64,000 nt of DNA, from positions 510,394 to 574,393 of the forward strand of contig OY282377.1 in the NCBI GenBank assembly GCA_958295785.1, in the 5' to 3' direction. Origin of the DNA: an uncultured Latescibacterota bacterium (lineage in GTDB: Bacteria > Latescibacterota > UBA2968). Of this stretch, positions 26,476-35,216 are shown in pieces. The position numbers and the translations under genes are program-made. The notes beneath the pieces are model-generated. The model made no database searches, was not told where the DNA came from, and worked only from the letters and a program-made list of their open reading frames with translations. Position 1 is the first letter of the stretch. Every line of letters starts with the position of its first letter.

Positions 26476-27855
26476 ATGGCCTATATGCCAACGATTGCTG
26501 GCAACACAGTGGCAATCTCGATATCGGAAAGCCCAGACATGTCGGTATTTGGGCTAAGCGACGCGCATCTGCGCGACGCCATGGATAGACTCGCGCTGCA
26601 TTTGCTCTCGTCCGGTGCTCGCCTCGCCTACGGTGGCGATCTGCGGGCGAACGGATTTACGGAATGGTTGTTTGAACTGGTGAGTCGCTATCGGCGCGAG
26701 ACGAGTGAAACCCAAATTGGCGTGACCAATTACCTCGCATGGCCACTCCACATAAGTATGGCCACAGACGAACTCAAGGAGATCTCCGACAGTCTTACCG
26801 ACACCGGAGATTTGGTCTGCCTAGCGCAGAATGGTCGCCGTTTGGACCCGACGACATGGCACAAACGTGCGTTGCATCAGCCAAGCGAGGGGGAATGGGC
26901 CACCGGATTGACCGCCATGCGGCGCGTCATGCGTGAGGCGACCCAAGAGAGAGTCGTATTAGGTGGGCGCGTCGCCGGTTACAAAGGCACTATGCCCGGC
27001 ATTGCGGAGGAAGCCCTGCTGTCGCTCCAGAAACGTCAGCCGCTGTTCCTGTTGGGCGGCTTCGGCGGTTGTACCCGGGATATTGCCGAGACCCTTGGAC
27101 TGGCCGAGCGTTGGGCAGGCTCCCGCCCGGATTGGCCGGGCCGCCAAAAATTTGCGGCGTTCTCATCCGATTTGAGCAATGGGCTTTCGGAGGATGAAAA
27201 CGCCACCCTCGCCCGCACACCGCACATAGATCAAGCAACCATATTGGTCATGCGGGGGCTACACCGCCTTGGACTGAGAAAGGAAAAGGAGATGAATCGA
27301 GCTAACAGGCACAAAGTATTCGTCAGTTTTCACCACAAGGATCAAGCGTACAAGGACCTGTTCGTCCGCATGATGGGAGACGATATGGTAGATAAATCGG
27401 TCGAAGATGGCGATATAGGTGACCTCAATATCAAAACGGAAACTCTTCGCCAGAAAATCCGCGACGAATTCATCGCCGACGCAACCGTTACTATCGTGTT
27501 GATTGGCCCTTGCACGTGGCGACGAAAGCATGTGGATTGGGAGATCGGGGCCAGCTTGAGGAAAACGGATAAGAACCCCCGCTGCGGTCTGTTGGGGATT
27601 CTGTTGCCCAATCACCCGGATTTTGGGACGGGAAAGTACCATCCTCACCTGATACCGCCGAGACTGGCGGATAACGGCGGAAGAGATGACCCCTACGCCT
27701 GCATTTACGATTGGCCCGGCCAGCAGGCGACGGATCGGATTCGCCAATGGATTCACAAGGCATTCCAAAGAAGAGAAGGAACGCCGCCGAATAACAACCG
27801 GGTTCAGTTTGGAAACAACAGGAGCGGTGATTGTTCGGCTGGCTGGAAGGATTAG
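26476..27855 (+). CDS. SLOG (LSDCAR-like)-TIR fusion protein
   Basis: 459 aa. Residues 10-265 are a SLOG-superfamily Rossmann domain (NTVAISISESPDMSVFGLSD, AYGGDLRANGFTEWLF with the GGDLR loop at 53-57, and FLLGGFGGCTRDIAE late). Residues 273-459 are an MTH538/ThsB-type TIR domain (HKVFVSFHHKDQAYKDLF, RKHVDWEIGAS). SLOG domains bind NAD- or ADPR-derived ligands, as in ThsA; TIR domains make them. At the junction an AAGGA site is followed by ATG 27292, in frame, so a free TIR protein could also be translated. The domain boundary coincides with the start of the paralogous gene at 24634, suggesting fusion of two neighbouring genes. Confidence 0.85.
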   Translation: MAYMPTIAGNTVAISISESPDMSVFGLSDAHLRDAMDRLALHLLSSGARLAYGGDLRANGFTEWLFELVSRYRRETSETQIGVTNYLAWPLHISMATDELKEISDSLTDTGDLVCLAQNGRRLDPTTWHKRALHQPSEGEWATGLTAMRRVMREATQERVVLGGRVAGYKGTMPGIAEEALLSLQKRQPLFLLGGFGGCTRDIAETLGLAERWAGSRPDWPGRQKFAAFSSDLSNGLSEDENATLARTPHIDQATILVMRGLHRLGLRKEKEMNRANRHKVFVSFHHKDQAYKDLFVRMMGDDMVDKSVEDGDIGDLNIKTETLRQKIRDEFIADATVTIVLIGPCTWRRKHVDWEIGASLRKTDKNPRCGLLGILLPNHPDFGTGKYHPHLIPPRLADNGGRDDPYACIYDWPGQQATDRIRQWIHKAFQRREGTPPNNNRVQFGNNRSGDCSAGWKD

Positions 27856-27965
27856 CAGCGCGTGAGGCGTTGAACAATAAATGCAAGAACTCGTTGTGAC
27901 CGCAGGCTTCAAGAGAATGTGATCATTTGACCAACTTGGAACGGACAGAGAAGGAAAAATAAACA

Positions 27966-28442
27966 ATGAATGAACAAATCAGAAACATCTTCATACCCCA
28001 CAAGCACGCGGACGACGGGGGACTGAAGGACCTTAAAAGTTTAGTCGAACGACACGGTATGACATGGCGCGATTATTCCATCACAGCGGATAACCCTAAC
28101 AACGCGCACAACGAAGATTACATAAAAGGGCAGATACTCGCTCCGCGGATACGGCAATCAGGTTGCTTAGTCGTTTATGTGTCAGAGAAAACAAAAAACA
28201 GCGACTGGGTAGAATGGGAGATAGAGTACGCGCACAAGCAAGGCAAACGGATTGTCGGAGTATGGGAGCGTGGAGCGCGAGACTGCGAATTGCCCAAAGC
28301 TCTTGAACGTTATGGTGATGCAGTCGTCGGATGGCATGGGGAAAGTATCATAGACGCAATCAATGGCAAATCCAACACTTGGTACAAGCAAGATGGATCA
28401 AACCAGGGCTACCGTAGTATTGAGCGATATTCCTGCCGATGA
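27966..28442 (+). CDS. small TIR-like protein
   Basis: 158 aa, TIR fold of the MTH538/ThsB-like kind: NIFIPHKHADDGGLKDLKSL, GCLVVYVSEKTKNSDWVEWE and IEYAHKQGKRIVGVW, with E85 of WEI as the candidate catalytic residue. It differs from the other TIR proteins here, so the cluster encodes at least four distinct TIR polypeptides. It lies 110 nt after the SLOG-TIR gene and 12 nt before the Nmad2 gene. Multiple TIR sensors feeding one effector are known in Thoeris; here it would supply another recognition specificity (inference). Confidence 0.8.
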   Translation: MNEQIRNIFIPHKHADDGGLKDLKSLVERHGMTWRDYSITADNPNNAHNEDYIKGQILAPRIRQSGCLVVYVSEKTKNSDWVEWEIEYAHKQGKRIVGVWERGARDCELPKALERYGDAVVGWHGESIIDAINGKSNTWYKQDGSNQGYRSIERYSCR

Positions 28443-28454
28443 AGAGGTGAACAG

Positions 28455-29051
28455 ATGCCAACGCTATATTCGTATGTGGTGGCGAGAGACTTCGGCTTTG
28501 CCCCGAATCCGTTTTATGGTTTCTGTACGCTAGCTACTTGCAAACCAAGAATACGAAAGGCCGCTCAAGTCGGTGACTGGATAATTGGGACCGGGTCAAA
28601 GTCAAAAGGACGAAAACGGCATATCGTCTATGCTATGTGCGTGAACGAAGTAATGTCGTTCAACGAGTACTGGCAAGACCCTCGCTTTCACGAAAAGCGT
28701 CCCGATATGTGCGCCAGTATCCGCAAAGCCTTTGGAGACAATATTTACTATCGAGACAATACTTCAAACGAATGGATCCAAATAGATTCTCACCACAGTT
28801 ATGAATGTGGAAAGCCAAATCTTAAAAACCTGTGTCACGACACAAAGATAGACCGGGTTCTCATCAGCGACGATTTTATCTATTGGGGTGGTAGCGGTCC
28901 CCAAATCCCCACATTCTCTGAAATTGATATTTGTAAACGCGGCCCAAGTCACAAGTGTGAGTTTCCCAAAAAAGTAATTGAAGATTGCATCGCATGGTTG
29001 CGTCGTTTCAATGAGACGGGCTACTGTGGTACTCCGCTGGAATGGACATAA
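28455..29051 (+). CDS. nucleotide modification associated domain 2 (Nmad2) protein
   Basis: 198 aa. The start LYSYVVARDFGFAPNPFYGF, then CTLATCKPRIRKAAQVGDWI and IGTGSKSKGRKRHIVYAM, is characteristic of Nmad2. That domain was defined by association with enzymes of modified-nucleotide metabolism and with phage or defence loci; its biochemical activity is not established. It follows the small TIR gene closely and ends 8 nt before hsdS2. It may recognise modified DNA or a modified nucleotide made during infection (inference from family context). Confidence 0.8.
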   Translation: MPTLYSYVVARDFGFAPNPFYGFCTLATCKPRIRKAAQVGDWIIGTGSKSKGRKRHIVYAMCVNEVMSFNEYWQDPRFHEKRPDMCASIRKAFGDNIYYRDNTSNEWIQIDSHHSYECGKPNLKNLCHDTKIDRVLISDDFIYWGGSGPQIPTFSEIDICKRGPSHKCEFPKKVIEDCIAWLRRFNETGYCGTPLEWT

Positions 29052-29059
29052 AGCCTACT

Positions 29060-30394
29060 ATGCCCTCCAATCTGAAACCCTACCCCACCTACAAGCCCTC
29101 CGGCGTCGAGTGGCTCGGCGATGTGCCGGCGCATTGGGAGGTGCGGCGGTTGAAGTGGGTCGCATCGTTGAACCCGAGTAAGACCGAAGCGCGTACATTC
29201 CTTACAGCAGATACGCCGGTGACGTTTCTCCCCATGGAACGAGTAGGAACAGATGGGGAAATAGATGAGAAAGTGGTCTCTGCCTCTGGCGTTTGGAATG
29301 GCTTTACTTATTTTCGACGAGACGATGTTCTTGTTGCCAAAATCACGCCGTGCTTTGAGAATGGCAAGGGCGCGTGTCTCGATGCCCTATCTACAGAAAT
29401 CGGTTTCGGTTCAACGGAATTTCACGTCCTGCGAGCGGGCTCTTCCATCTCCCCACAGTTTCTGTACCGCCTGACCACCCTTGCACAATTTCGACATTCT
29501 GGTGCTGAGGAGATGACGGGTGCGGCCGGTCAACAACGCGTACCACAGGCATTCGTGGCCAACTACCCACTCCCGATTCCACCCCTCGCCGAACAAGCCG
29601 CCATCGTCCGCTACCTCGATCACACCGACGGGCGCATCCGCCGCTACCTTCGCAGCCGGGAGCGGCTCATCGAGTTGCTGAAAGAGTATCGGCAGGCCGT
29701 TATCCACGAGGCGGTCATGCGCGGGCTTGACCCGGACGTGCCCCTCAAGCCCTCTGGCGTCGAGTGGCTCGGCGATGTGCCGGCGCAGTGGGAAGTGCGG
29801 CGGTTGAAGCACTGGGTCGGAATAAATGAGGCGGTGCTACCCGAAACAACAGATCCCGACTTTGATTTTCGTTATCTGGAAATCGGCGCAGTAGGCACTG
29901 GTGTACTCGTAGAGGAACCTTCCACCATTCGTTTCGCTCATGCGCCATCGAGGGCTAGGCGCATCGTCAAAAGCGGAGATACCATCATCTCCACAGTGAG
30001 GACGTACTTGAAAGCGGTTTGGTTTGCCGAAGAAGTGAACGACGCCTTGATCTGCTCAACGGGCTTTGCTGTTCTTACTCCGCGCCGTGCAACTGCGCCC
30101 AAATTCGTGAGTTATGTGGTCCAGAATAACGCATTTACCGACCGCGTAACAGCGGAATCGGTTGGCATTGCGTATCCGGCCATTGCTGAAAGTCGCTTTC
30201 GTTCATTTCATGTATGCGTTCCACCCCTCGCCGAGCAAGCCGCTATCGCCGCGTATTTGGACAAACAGACCGCCGCCATCGACGCTGCCATTACTCGTGC
30301 CCGTCGGGAAATTGACTTGTTGAGCGAATACCGCACTCGCCTGATCGCCGACGTGGTCACCGGCCAAGTGGATGTGCGCGAGGTGGCTGACTGA
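29060..30394 (+). CDS. hsdS: type I restriction-modification specificity subunit HsdS2
   Basis: 444 aa with the same two-TRD design as hsdS1. Residues 1 to about 250 (TRD1 and first spacer) are nearly identical to hsdS1 at protein and DNA level. After WEVRRLK, TRD2 is unrelated (HWVGINEAVLPETTDPDFDF). The final spacer and tail (LAEQAAIAAYLDKQTAAIDA, LIADVVTGQVDVRE) are again shared. The complex built with HsdS2 should keep one half-site and change the other. I prefer ATG 29060 (MPSNLKPYP) over 29042, because the latter overlaps the Nmad2 gene and is not conserved. Confidence 0.93.
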   Translation: MPSNLKPYPTYKPSGVEWLGDVPAHWEVRRLKWVASLNPSKTEARTFLTADTPVTFLPMERVGTDGEIDEKVVSASGVWNGFTYFRRDDVLVAKITPCFENGKGACLDALSTEIGFGSTEFHVLRAGSSISPQFLYRLTTLAQFRHSGAEEMTGAAGQQRVPQAFVANYPLPIPPLAEQAAIVRYLDHTDGRIRRYLRSRERLIELLKEYRQAVIHEAVMRGLDPDVPLKPSGVEWLGDVPAQWEVRRLKHWVGINEAVLPETTDPDFDFRYLEIGAVGTGVLVEEPSTIRFAHAPSRARRIVKSGDTIISTVRTYLKAVWFAEEVNDALICSTGFAVLTPRRATAPKFVSYVVQNNAFTDRVTAESVGIAYPAIAESRFRSFHVCVPPLAEQAAIAAYLDKQTAAIDAAITRARREIDLLSEYRTRLIADVVTGQVDVREVAD

Positions 30395-30403
30395 GATCTG
30401 ACT

Positions 30404-30646
30404 ATGCTAGTGCCCCCTCAGCCAAAGATATACCATATTGTTCATCTGGATCGGCTCAAATCCATTATTGCAGACAACTATCTCTGGTGCGACGCGGAGA
30501 TACTAAAACGCCAACTTCCCGGCACCCCGATTGGCATGAACAACATCAAGCAACGCCGCCTCACGACTCATTTGAGAAGTCATTCAGACCTGTGCGTGGG
30601 CGACTGTGTGCCATTCTACTTCTGTCCGCGTTCTGTTATGCTCTAA
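30404..30646 (+). pseudogene. darT: darT (DUF4433) DNA ADP-ribosyltransferase, truncated
   Basis: 80 aa of the DarT N-terminus: KIYHIVHLDRLKSIIADNYL, the ADP-ribosylating-turn region, IGMNNIKQRRL, and VGDCVPFYFCPRSVML. DarT attaches ADP-ribose to thymidine in single-stranded DNA and is neutralised by DarG. The frame stops exactly where the ~109-bp IS5 derivative starts (30646), so the C-terminal half with the catalytic glutamate is lost. No darG macrodomain gene is present. It lies 9 nt after hsdS2. An inactivated toxin-antitoxin/defence gene. Confidence 0.85.
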
Positions 30647-30754
30647 GAGTCCCTAACAAAAAGCGTTGACATGGATTTGTGAGAGGCCGACTTTGAGGCA
30701 TTCCTGCGGATGTTCACTCATCTGTTTCAGACGCTTGATTTCTTTATGTTAGTC
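30646..30754 (+). mobile_element. MITE-like deletion derivative of the IS5/IS427 element
   Basis: About 40 bp of the left end of the IS5 copies (CCCTAACAAAAAGCGTTGAC, ATGGATTTGTGAGAGGCCG) is joined through a short unique segment to about 40 bp of the right end (TTCACTCATCTGTTTCAGAC, GCTTGATTTCTTTATGTTAG). The transposase is absent. It interrupts darT. Confidence 0.88.
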
Positions 30755-30836
30755 TAAGTTGGTGAAGAAAGTTTAGCACACTTGGCGTACTCGGCGGTTG
30801 GCTGGCTGAAAGCATCCATTATTGATTGGAAGTATT

Positions 30837-32717
30837 ATGGGATCAAGTAGCAATGACTCAATTTCCAACGCAAAGGTAATAAGCATAAGTTGGAAAAATC
30901 GGGGTTCACCGTGTAAATTCATTTATTTTCAACGGGATTCTGATTCAAAAGAGGTGCTTCAAGTTCCCCGTTCGGCGTGTGTAACGACGGGGGATATACT
31001 CGAATTTGCTGATAATGCTGTTTATGTCCGTTGCGAAAATGGAAAAGCGCGAGTATCTCCGATTTATTCAAAGCCAGATGTGATACAACTCGGTGGATTA
31101 ACATTACCTGTCCATGTCAAAGAAATTACCGAACCCGAAGAATACCAAGCGTATCGCCATTTGACATTGGAACACTATCGCGGCAAGTCATTATTTGGAC
31201 GACACGCGCCTCTAGTGATGTGTGCTTTTCATCCGCTTCTTCCGTCTGTCGTCGGCTATATTGAATTGGCGACCGCTTTTTTTGCTTGTAAACCACGTCG
31301 CAATCTCTTTGATGTGGCTTGTCAACTCAATGGCGTCAGTTGGCAGCAATGGAATCTCAACATCGCTCGGAATTACATTTCGCTGTTCGTTAGGATTGCC
31401 CGTTGTGTAGTTCATCCTGAACTTCGCAGTACAGGGGTTGGACAACTGCTCGTCAAACACGCTGCCGAATTTGCGAAGACGCATTGGCAGAGCGGCGGAT
31501 GGCAACCTTATGTGCTTGAAATTTCCGCGGATATGCTTCGATATGTCCCTTTCGCCGAAAACGCCGGAATGACTTATATCGGAGAAACAGAAGGAAATAT
31601 ACATCGCATTACCAACGACATCGGTTACCTAATCAAAAACAGGGATAGACTAAAGAATGGAGAAATTTTTTCTGGAGATTGTTGTGGGATTGTTGATGCC
31701 AAACTCTCGCAATTTCAGGCATTGCTCAACTCGTATCAGATAGATACAGATATAACAGTTGAACAGGCATTGGCGGACATAAAACGGCAAGCGCAACGCG
31801 CAACGCTCAAAGGTCTGTCAAAGCTGAAAGATGTATTGGTCTTTCCAAAGCCAGTCTATGTAAAAGGGTTGCATCCGGACGCATCTAAGTTTATTAAGCG
31901 ACGTATTTCCGAACTCAATGTCGAGTCCGTTTTTGCATCTGAAAAAAAAATGATGATTCATCACAAGCAAACTCCTAAGCCTATCGAGACATCCATTCAA
32001 CTCGACAGCGTGGGGGTAGAATTTACCAACCGTGTGCGCCGTACCCAACTCACTCATAAAGTGGAAGATGCGTTTGGTATCTCATTAGATACCCTGACAG
32101 AACCGATTTTCAAAGACTTAACCGTTTCCATTGCCCCCGGAACCTTATGGCTCGTCACAGGCGTGTCCGGTACAGGCAAGAGTACATTCCTCACGTTGTT
32201 AAACGGAGAACTGTCGCCTAAAACCGGGCACCTTCGTATGCCCCAAAATGCACACATTAGAACGCTTGAACCAATACGTTCTACGAAAGCCCTCATTGAG
32301 GTGTTCGGCAAAGGCGATGTTGGTCGGGGGCTTGAGTTGATGAATACTGTCGGTTTGTCTTCAGCATTTCTTTACGTGAAGCCCTTTCAACAGTTGAGCG
32401 AAGGACAAAAGTATCGAGCCATGTTAGCTACTCTCTTGGCAGCGGAGAGTAACCTTTGGCTCATTGATGCGTTTTGCGAAAATTTAGACCTGATTGCTAC
32501 AAATCTTATTGCAAAAAAATTATCTATTTTAGCGCGTGACCGAAGCGCGACTGTCATCGTCACAGCTTCGGACTATACCCGCTTTTTGGAGGCACTTCAA
32601 CCAGACAACATTCTATTATTTCAAGGGGCAACACAACACAGAATTTTTACATTTGCTGAGTTTCAAACATGGATAAAAAAAACAAACGAAGTCAAAATAC
32701 GGCTCAAGGAAAGGTAG
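30837..32717 (+). CDS. GNAT acetyltransferase-ABC ATPase fusion, first gene of DISARM-like operon
   Basis: 626 aa. After about 75 unrelated residues comes a GNAT domain (ARCVVHPELRSTGVGQLLVK, motif A, near residue 190-208). A linker leads to a C-terminal ABC ATPase with Walker A GVSGTGKST (about 441), signature QLSEGQKYRAML (about 518) and Walker B LWLIDAFCENLD (about 541). The usual glutamate after the Walker B aspartate is alanine, and the H-loop histidine is not evident. ATG 30837 is chosen for its GGAAG site. The next gene starts 9 nt later. No characterised DISARM system that I know has this subunit. Confidence 0.82.
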   Translation: MGSSSNDSISNAKVISISWKNRGSPCKFIYFQRDSDSKEVLQVPRSACVTTGDILEFADNAVYVRCENGKARVSPIYSKPDVIQLGGLTLPVHVKEITEPEEYQAYRHLTLEHYRGKSLFGRHAPLVMCAFHPLLPSVVGYIELATAFFACKPRRNLFDVACQLNGVSWQQWNLNIARNYISLFVRIARCVVHPELRSTGVGQLLVKHAAEFAKTHWQSGGWQPYVLEISADMLRYVPFAENAGMTYIGETEGNIHRITNDIGYLIKNRDRLKNGEIFSGDCCGIVDAKLSQFQALLNSYQIDTDITVEQALADIKRQAQRATLKGLSKLKDVLVFPKPVYVKGLHPDASKFIKRRISELNVESVFASEKKMMIHHKQTPKPIETSIQLDSVGVEFTNRVRRTQLTHKVEDAFGISLDTLTEPIFKDLTVSIAPGTLWLVTGVSGTGKSTFLTLLNGELSPKTGHLRMPQNAHIRTLEPIRSTKALIEVFGKGDVGRGLELMNTVGLSSAFLYVKPFQQLSEGQKYRAMLATLLAAESNLWLIDAFCENLDLIATNLIAKKLSILARDRSATVIVTASDYTRFLEALQPDNILLFQGATQHRIFTFAEFQTWIKKTNEVKIRLKER

Positions 32718-32726
32718 GGAAGCAAA

Positions 32727-35216
32727 GTGTTTGAAAGCGAATATTGGCGACAAATATACGCCAACCTTGATCGGATGTCTTCCAGCCGGGACAACTTTTT
32801 TCGAGCAATTTGGGAGAAAGAACGCTTGTGCTTTAAGGGTGGAAAAAACTCAGTAGATGAGGTAGATAGACATAGCGCGCAGTTAATTTGTGCTACTCAA
32901 ATCCAGCGACAATCACTGCTCATTGTTCTGCCTGATGAAGCACCACATCGCATTCCATTAGTATTTGCAACCGCCTTGTTGAAGCAGGCTTTCGATCATA
33001 TAAATATTCAGTCTCATCCCGTCGTTTATTTTGGTGCAACAGCAAGTATTCGGGACTCTTTGTCCCAAACGTATTGTGGAAATTTTTGCCTCAAGGAGCT
33101 TTTTACCCAAACAGACCTAAAGAGAAATACCAACACTAACTTACCGACCCCTGACCTTCAAAACCGTTTGCCTCATATTATTTTTTCTAATACGCCGACA
33201 AATCCCGATCAAATCGTTGCTTCTTATCGACCTGCTTGGTGTTTCGTAGATCTCGGCAACGGTGAACGGTTGAAGTGGTTCCCGTCCTGTTTGGAAGCAC
33301 TTCAGCAAGCCCATGTTCCGGTTATTGCTTGCATTCAAAATCCACTTTCAGATGCGATCCAGCAGTGTCAAGAGGCTGGCTGGCAAATTTTTCGATGGCC
33401 ATACCCAACATATAGCCAGACAGACAAAAAAAGCACTATCGTTCACCCGGTGGTGATAGAAGGCGAAACGGTTGACGGGTACACTGAGCAGTATTTACAG
33501 GTCTATCGCTCTCTTTTTGACCTATCAAAAAAAATAAAAGACAAATTTGCCTCTGACGCGCTGCGAGTCATTCGGCAGTACGCGCAAAATTTGGAACAGT
33601 TGAACACGCCCTACGATTTTTACGAAGCGGAGAGTTCGCAGTTTTGGGGAGTCTATTCGCTTTTGGATTCTCAAAAAACAGCTTCATGTTTTGTCGAAAA
33701 TCTTCAAAGCGAACGACCATCGTTGGGTCAATCTTTGTATGATGCATGTGAAAAGTTAGATCGGCTTCACCAAAGATTCCAATCAGGGGAAGAACCGCCT
33801 TTGTGGGATACACTGTGCAACCTTTGCGTTTCTAAACTCAAAAAGAACTGTGTCCGTCTTCTTGTGTTTCCAAGTGAAGCCCGTAAAACCCTGTTTGCCC
33901 TTGCCCTACTTGCATACCACGATATTTCGCCAGATGATCTTGCTTCCATCAACGTTTGGCTAATCAGCCTCAAGCAATTTAACCAGTGGCAACGTATGCG
34001 TGAACACTATGAACATGGCAAAGCGTATATTGATGACGCTCCTAAAGCTCTCGTTGACAAACTTTGGACCCCGCTTTTGGTCGGTGTCCCTTATCACTCT
34101 GCAAGGTATGCCCCTCTGCTGCGTTGTGAGAAGTTGGACGCTTTACTCCACCCGCATCAAGTTAGATTATTCTCATTCTGCATCGATAAATGTAACCAAT
34201 CGCTCCATACCGAACACCCTGACAATCTACAAGTTTTGTCAGTGCTTGCCCAACAACCTGTCGTAAAGAACTGCAACCCCACATCCTCGCGTGTTGAGGT
34301 GGCACCCCATAAAAAAATTAAAGTTGAAAAAATAAAAAAAGGGGCATCCCCAAAAGTACCAGAGATATTCCATGTCCCAAAACGTGTTGATGAAATGGCT
34401 TGGCTGATGAAAACGAACGATGATTTTGTTGATGAATCCGTTTTGATAGATGAACCAACTACGGAGATAAAAACAAAAGTAATCAAAGAAACGATAAGTG
34501 TTGAAAGGGTGATTCGCGTGACATTTTGCGAAGGGTTGCAGGTGTTGCTTCCTTTGAACGCGACAATACAAGTCGTTTTACAAACGACCCAAAAACGAAA
34601 ACTGGATGAACGTAGCATTCGCTCACTCCGCGTCGGTGATACAGTTCTGTTCATACAAGGGCAACAGCGGCAGAACCTTTATGAACTCATCGTATCGCGT
34701 GTTCACGCCCACCCTTCCTTTGCCCTGTATCTGAACTTGATTCAGAAATGGCAGGATGAAGTGGTTCAGGGTGCGAAGATGTCCGGGTTGACACCAGAAG
34801 AAATCTTGAGTCGGATGAGACAACGCGGAAGTCAACTTCAGACACAGCAAGCCATTCGGCTTTGGCTCAACAGAGGTGTTATGGGCCCCAGCGACCCAAA
34901 AGACCTTGGGCGAATTGCCGACGTACTTGACCTGTCCTTTGTGAAACAATATCAAAGTCAAATCGTGCGTGCTGCCTCTCGTTTGCGCGGCATCCACAGA
35001 GGACTTGCACGCAAGTTGAACAGTTGGCTTCAGCGAGGAGCAGTGGAAGCAACGCCTGAACAGATGAACGAACTTATCGACCCGGATTTAGGCATTGCGT
35101 TCAACGACTTTCAAGATGCCTTGCGTCTGCTAACGGTCAAAGAAATCGAACAGGTAGAGGGGCTTTTCTTGACTTCAGACTTAGGGCAGTTATCAGAGGA
35201 GATGAACTATGGATAA
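32727..35216 (+). CDS. DrmE-like DISARM-associated protein
   Basis: 829 aa, no catalytic motif recognised. The N-terminal half has alpha/beta features of a degenerate nucleotide-binding fold (SLLIVLPDEAPHRIPLVFAT, HPVVYFGATASIRDSL). A basic Lys-rich linker lies near residues 530-545 (KKIKVEKIKKGASPK). The C-terminal part (RSLRVGDTVLFIQG, TPEEILSRMRQRGSQLQTQQ, LNRGVMGPSDPKDLGRIADV) resembles DrmE of class 2 DISARM, which also precedes drmA. Assigned by partial similarity, length and position. It overlaps drmA by 8 nt. Confidence 0.6.
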   Translation: MFESEYWRQIYANLDRMSSSRDNFFRAIWEKERLCFKGGKNSVDEVDRHSAQLICATQIQRQSLLIVLPDEAPHRIPLVFATALLKQAFDHINIQSHPVVYFGATASIRDSLSQTYCGNFCLKELFTQTDLKRNTNTNLPTPDLQNRLPHIIFSNTPTNPDQIVASYRPAWCFVDLGNGERLKWFPSCLEALQQAHVPVIACIQNPLSDAIQQCQEAGWQIFRWPYPTYSQTDKKSTIVHPVVIEGETVDGYTEQYLQVYRSLFDLSKKIKDKFASDALRVIRQYAQNLEQLNTPYDFYEAESSQFWGVYSLLDSQKTASCFVENLQSERPSLGQSLYDACEKLDRLHQRFQSGEEPPLWDTLCNLCVSKLKKNCVRLLVFPSEARKTLFALALLAYHDISPDDLASINVWLISLKQFNQWQRMREHYEHGKAYIDDAPKALVDKLWTPLLVGVPYHSARYAPLLRCEKLDALLHPHQVRLFSFCIDKCNQSLHTEHPDNLQVLSVLAQQPVVKNCNPTSSRVEVAPHKKIKVEKIKKGASPKVPEIFHVPKRVDEMAWLMKTNDDFVDESVLIDEPTTEIKTKVIKETISVERVIRVTFCEGLQVLLPLNATIQVVLQTTQKRKLDERSIRSLRVGDTVLFIQGQQRQNLYELIVSRVHAHPSFALYLNLIQKWQDEVVQGAKMSGLTPEEILSRMRQRGSQLQTQQAIRLWLNRGVMGPSDPKDLGRIADVLDLSFVKQYQSQIVRAASRLRGIHRGLARKLNSWLQRGAVEATPEQMNELIDPDLGIAFNDFQDALRLLTVKEIEQVEGLFLTSDLGQLSEEMNYG

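Noticed and set aside
24147-29051. Standard type I Thoeris
   Set aside because: No SIR2-SLOG ThsA gene; the only SLOG domain is fused to a TIR domain.
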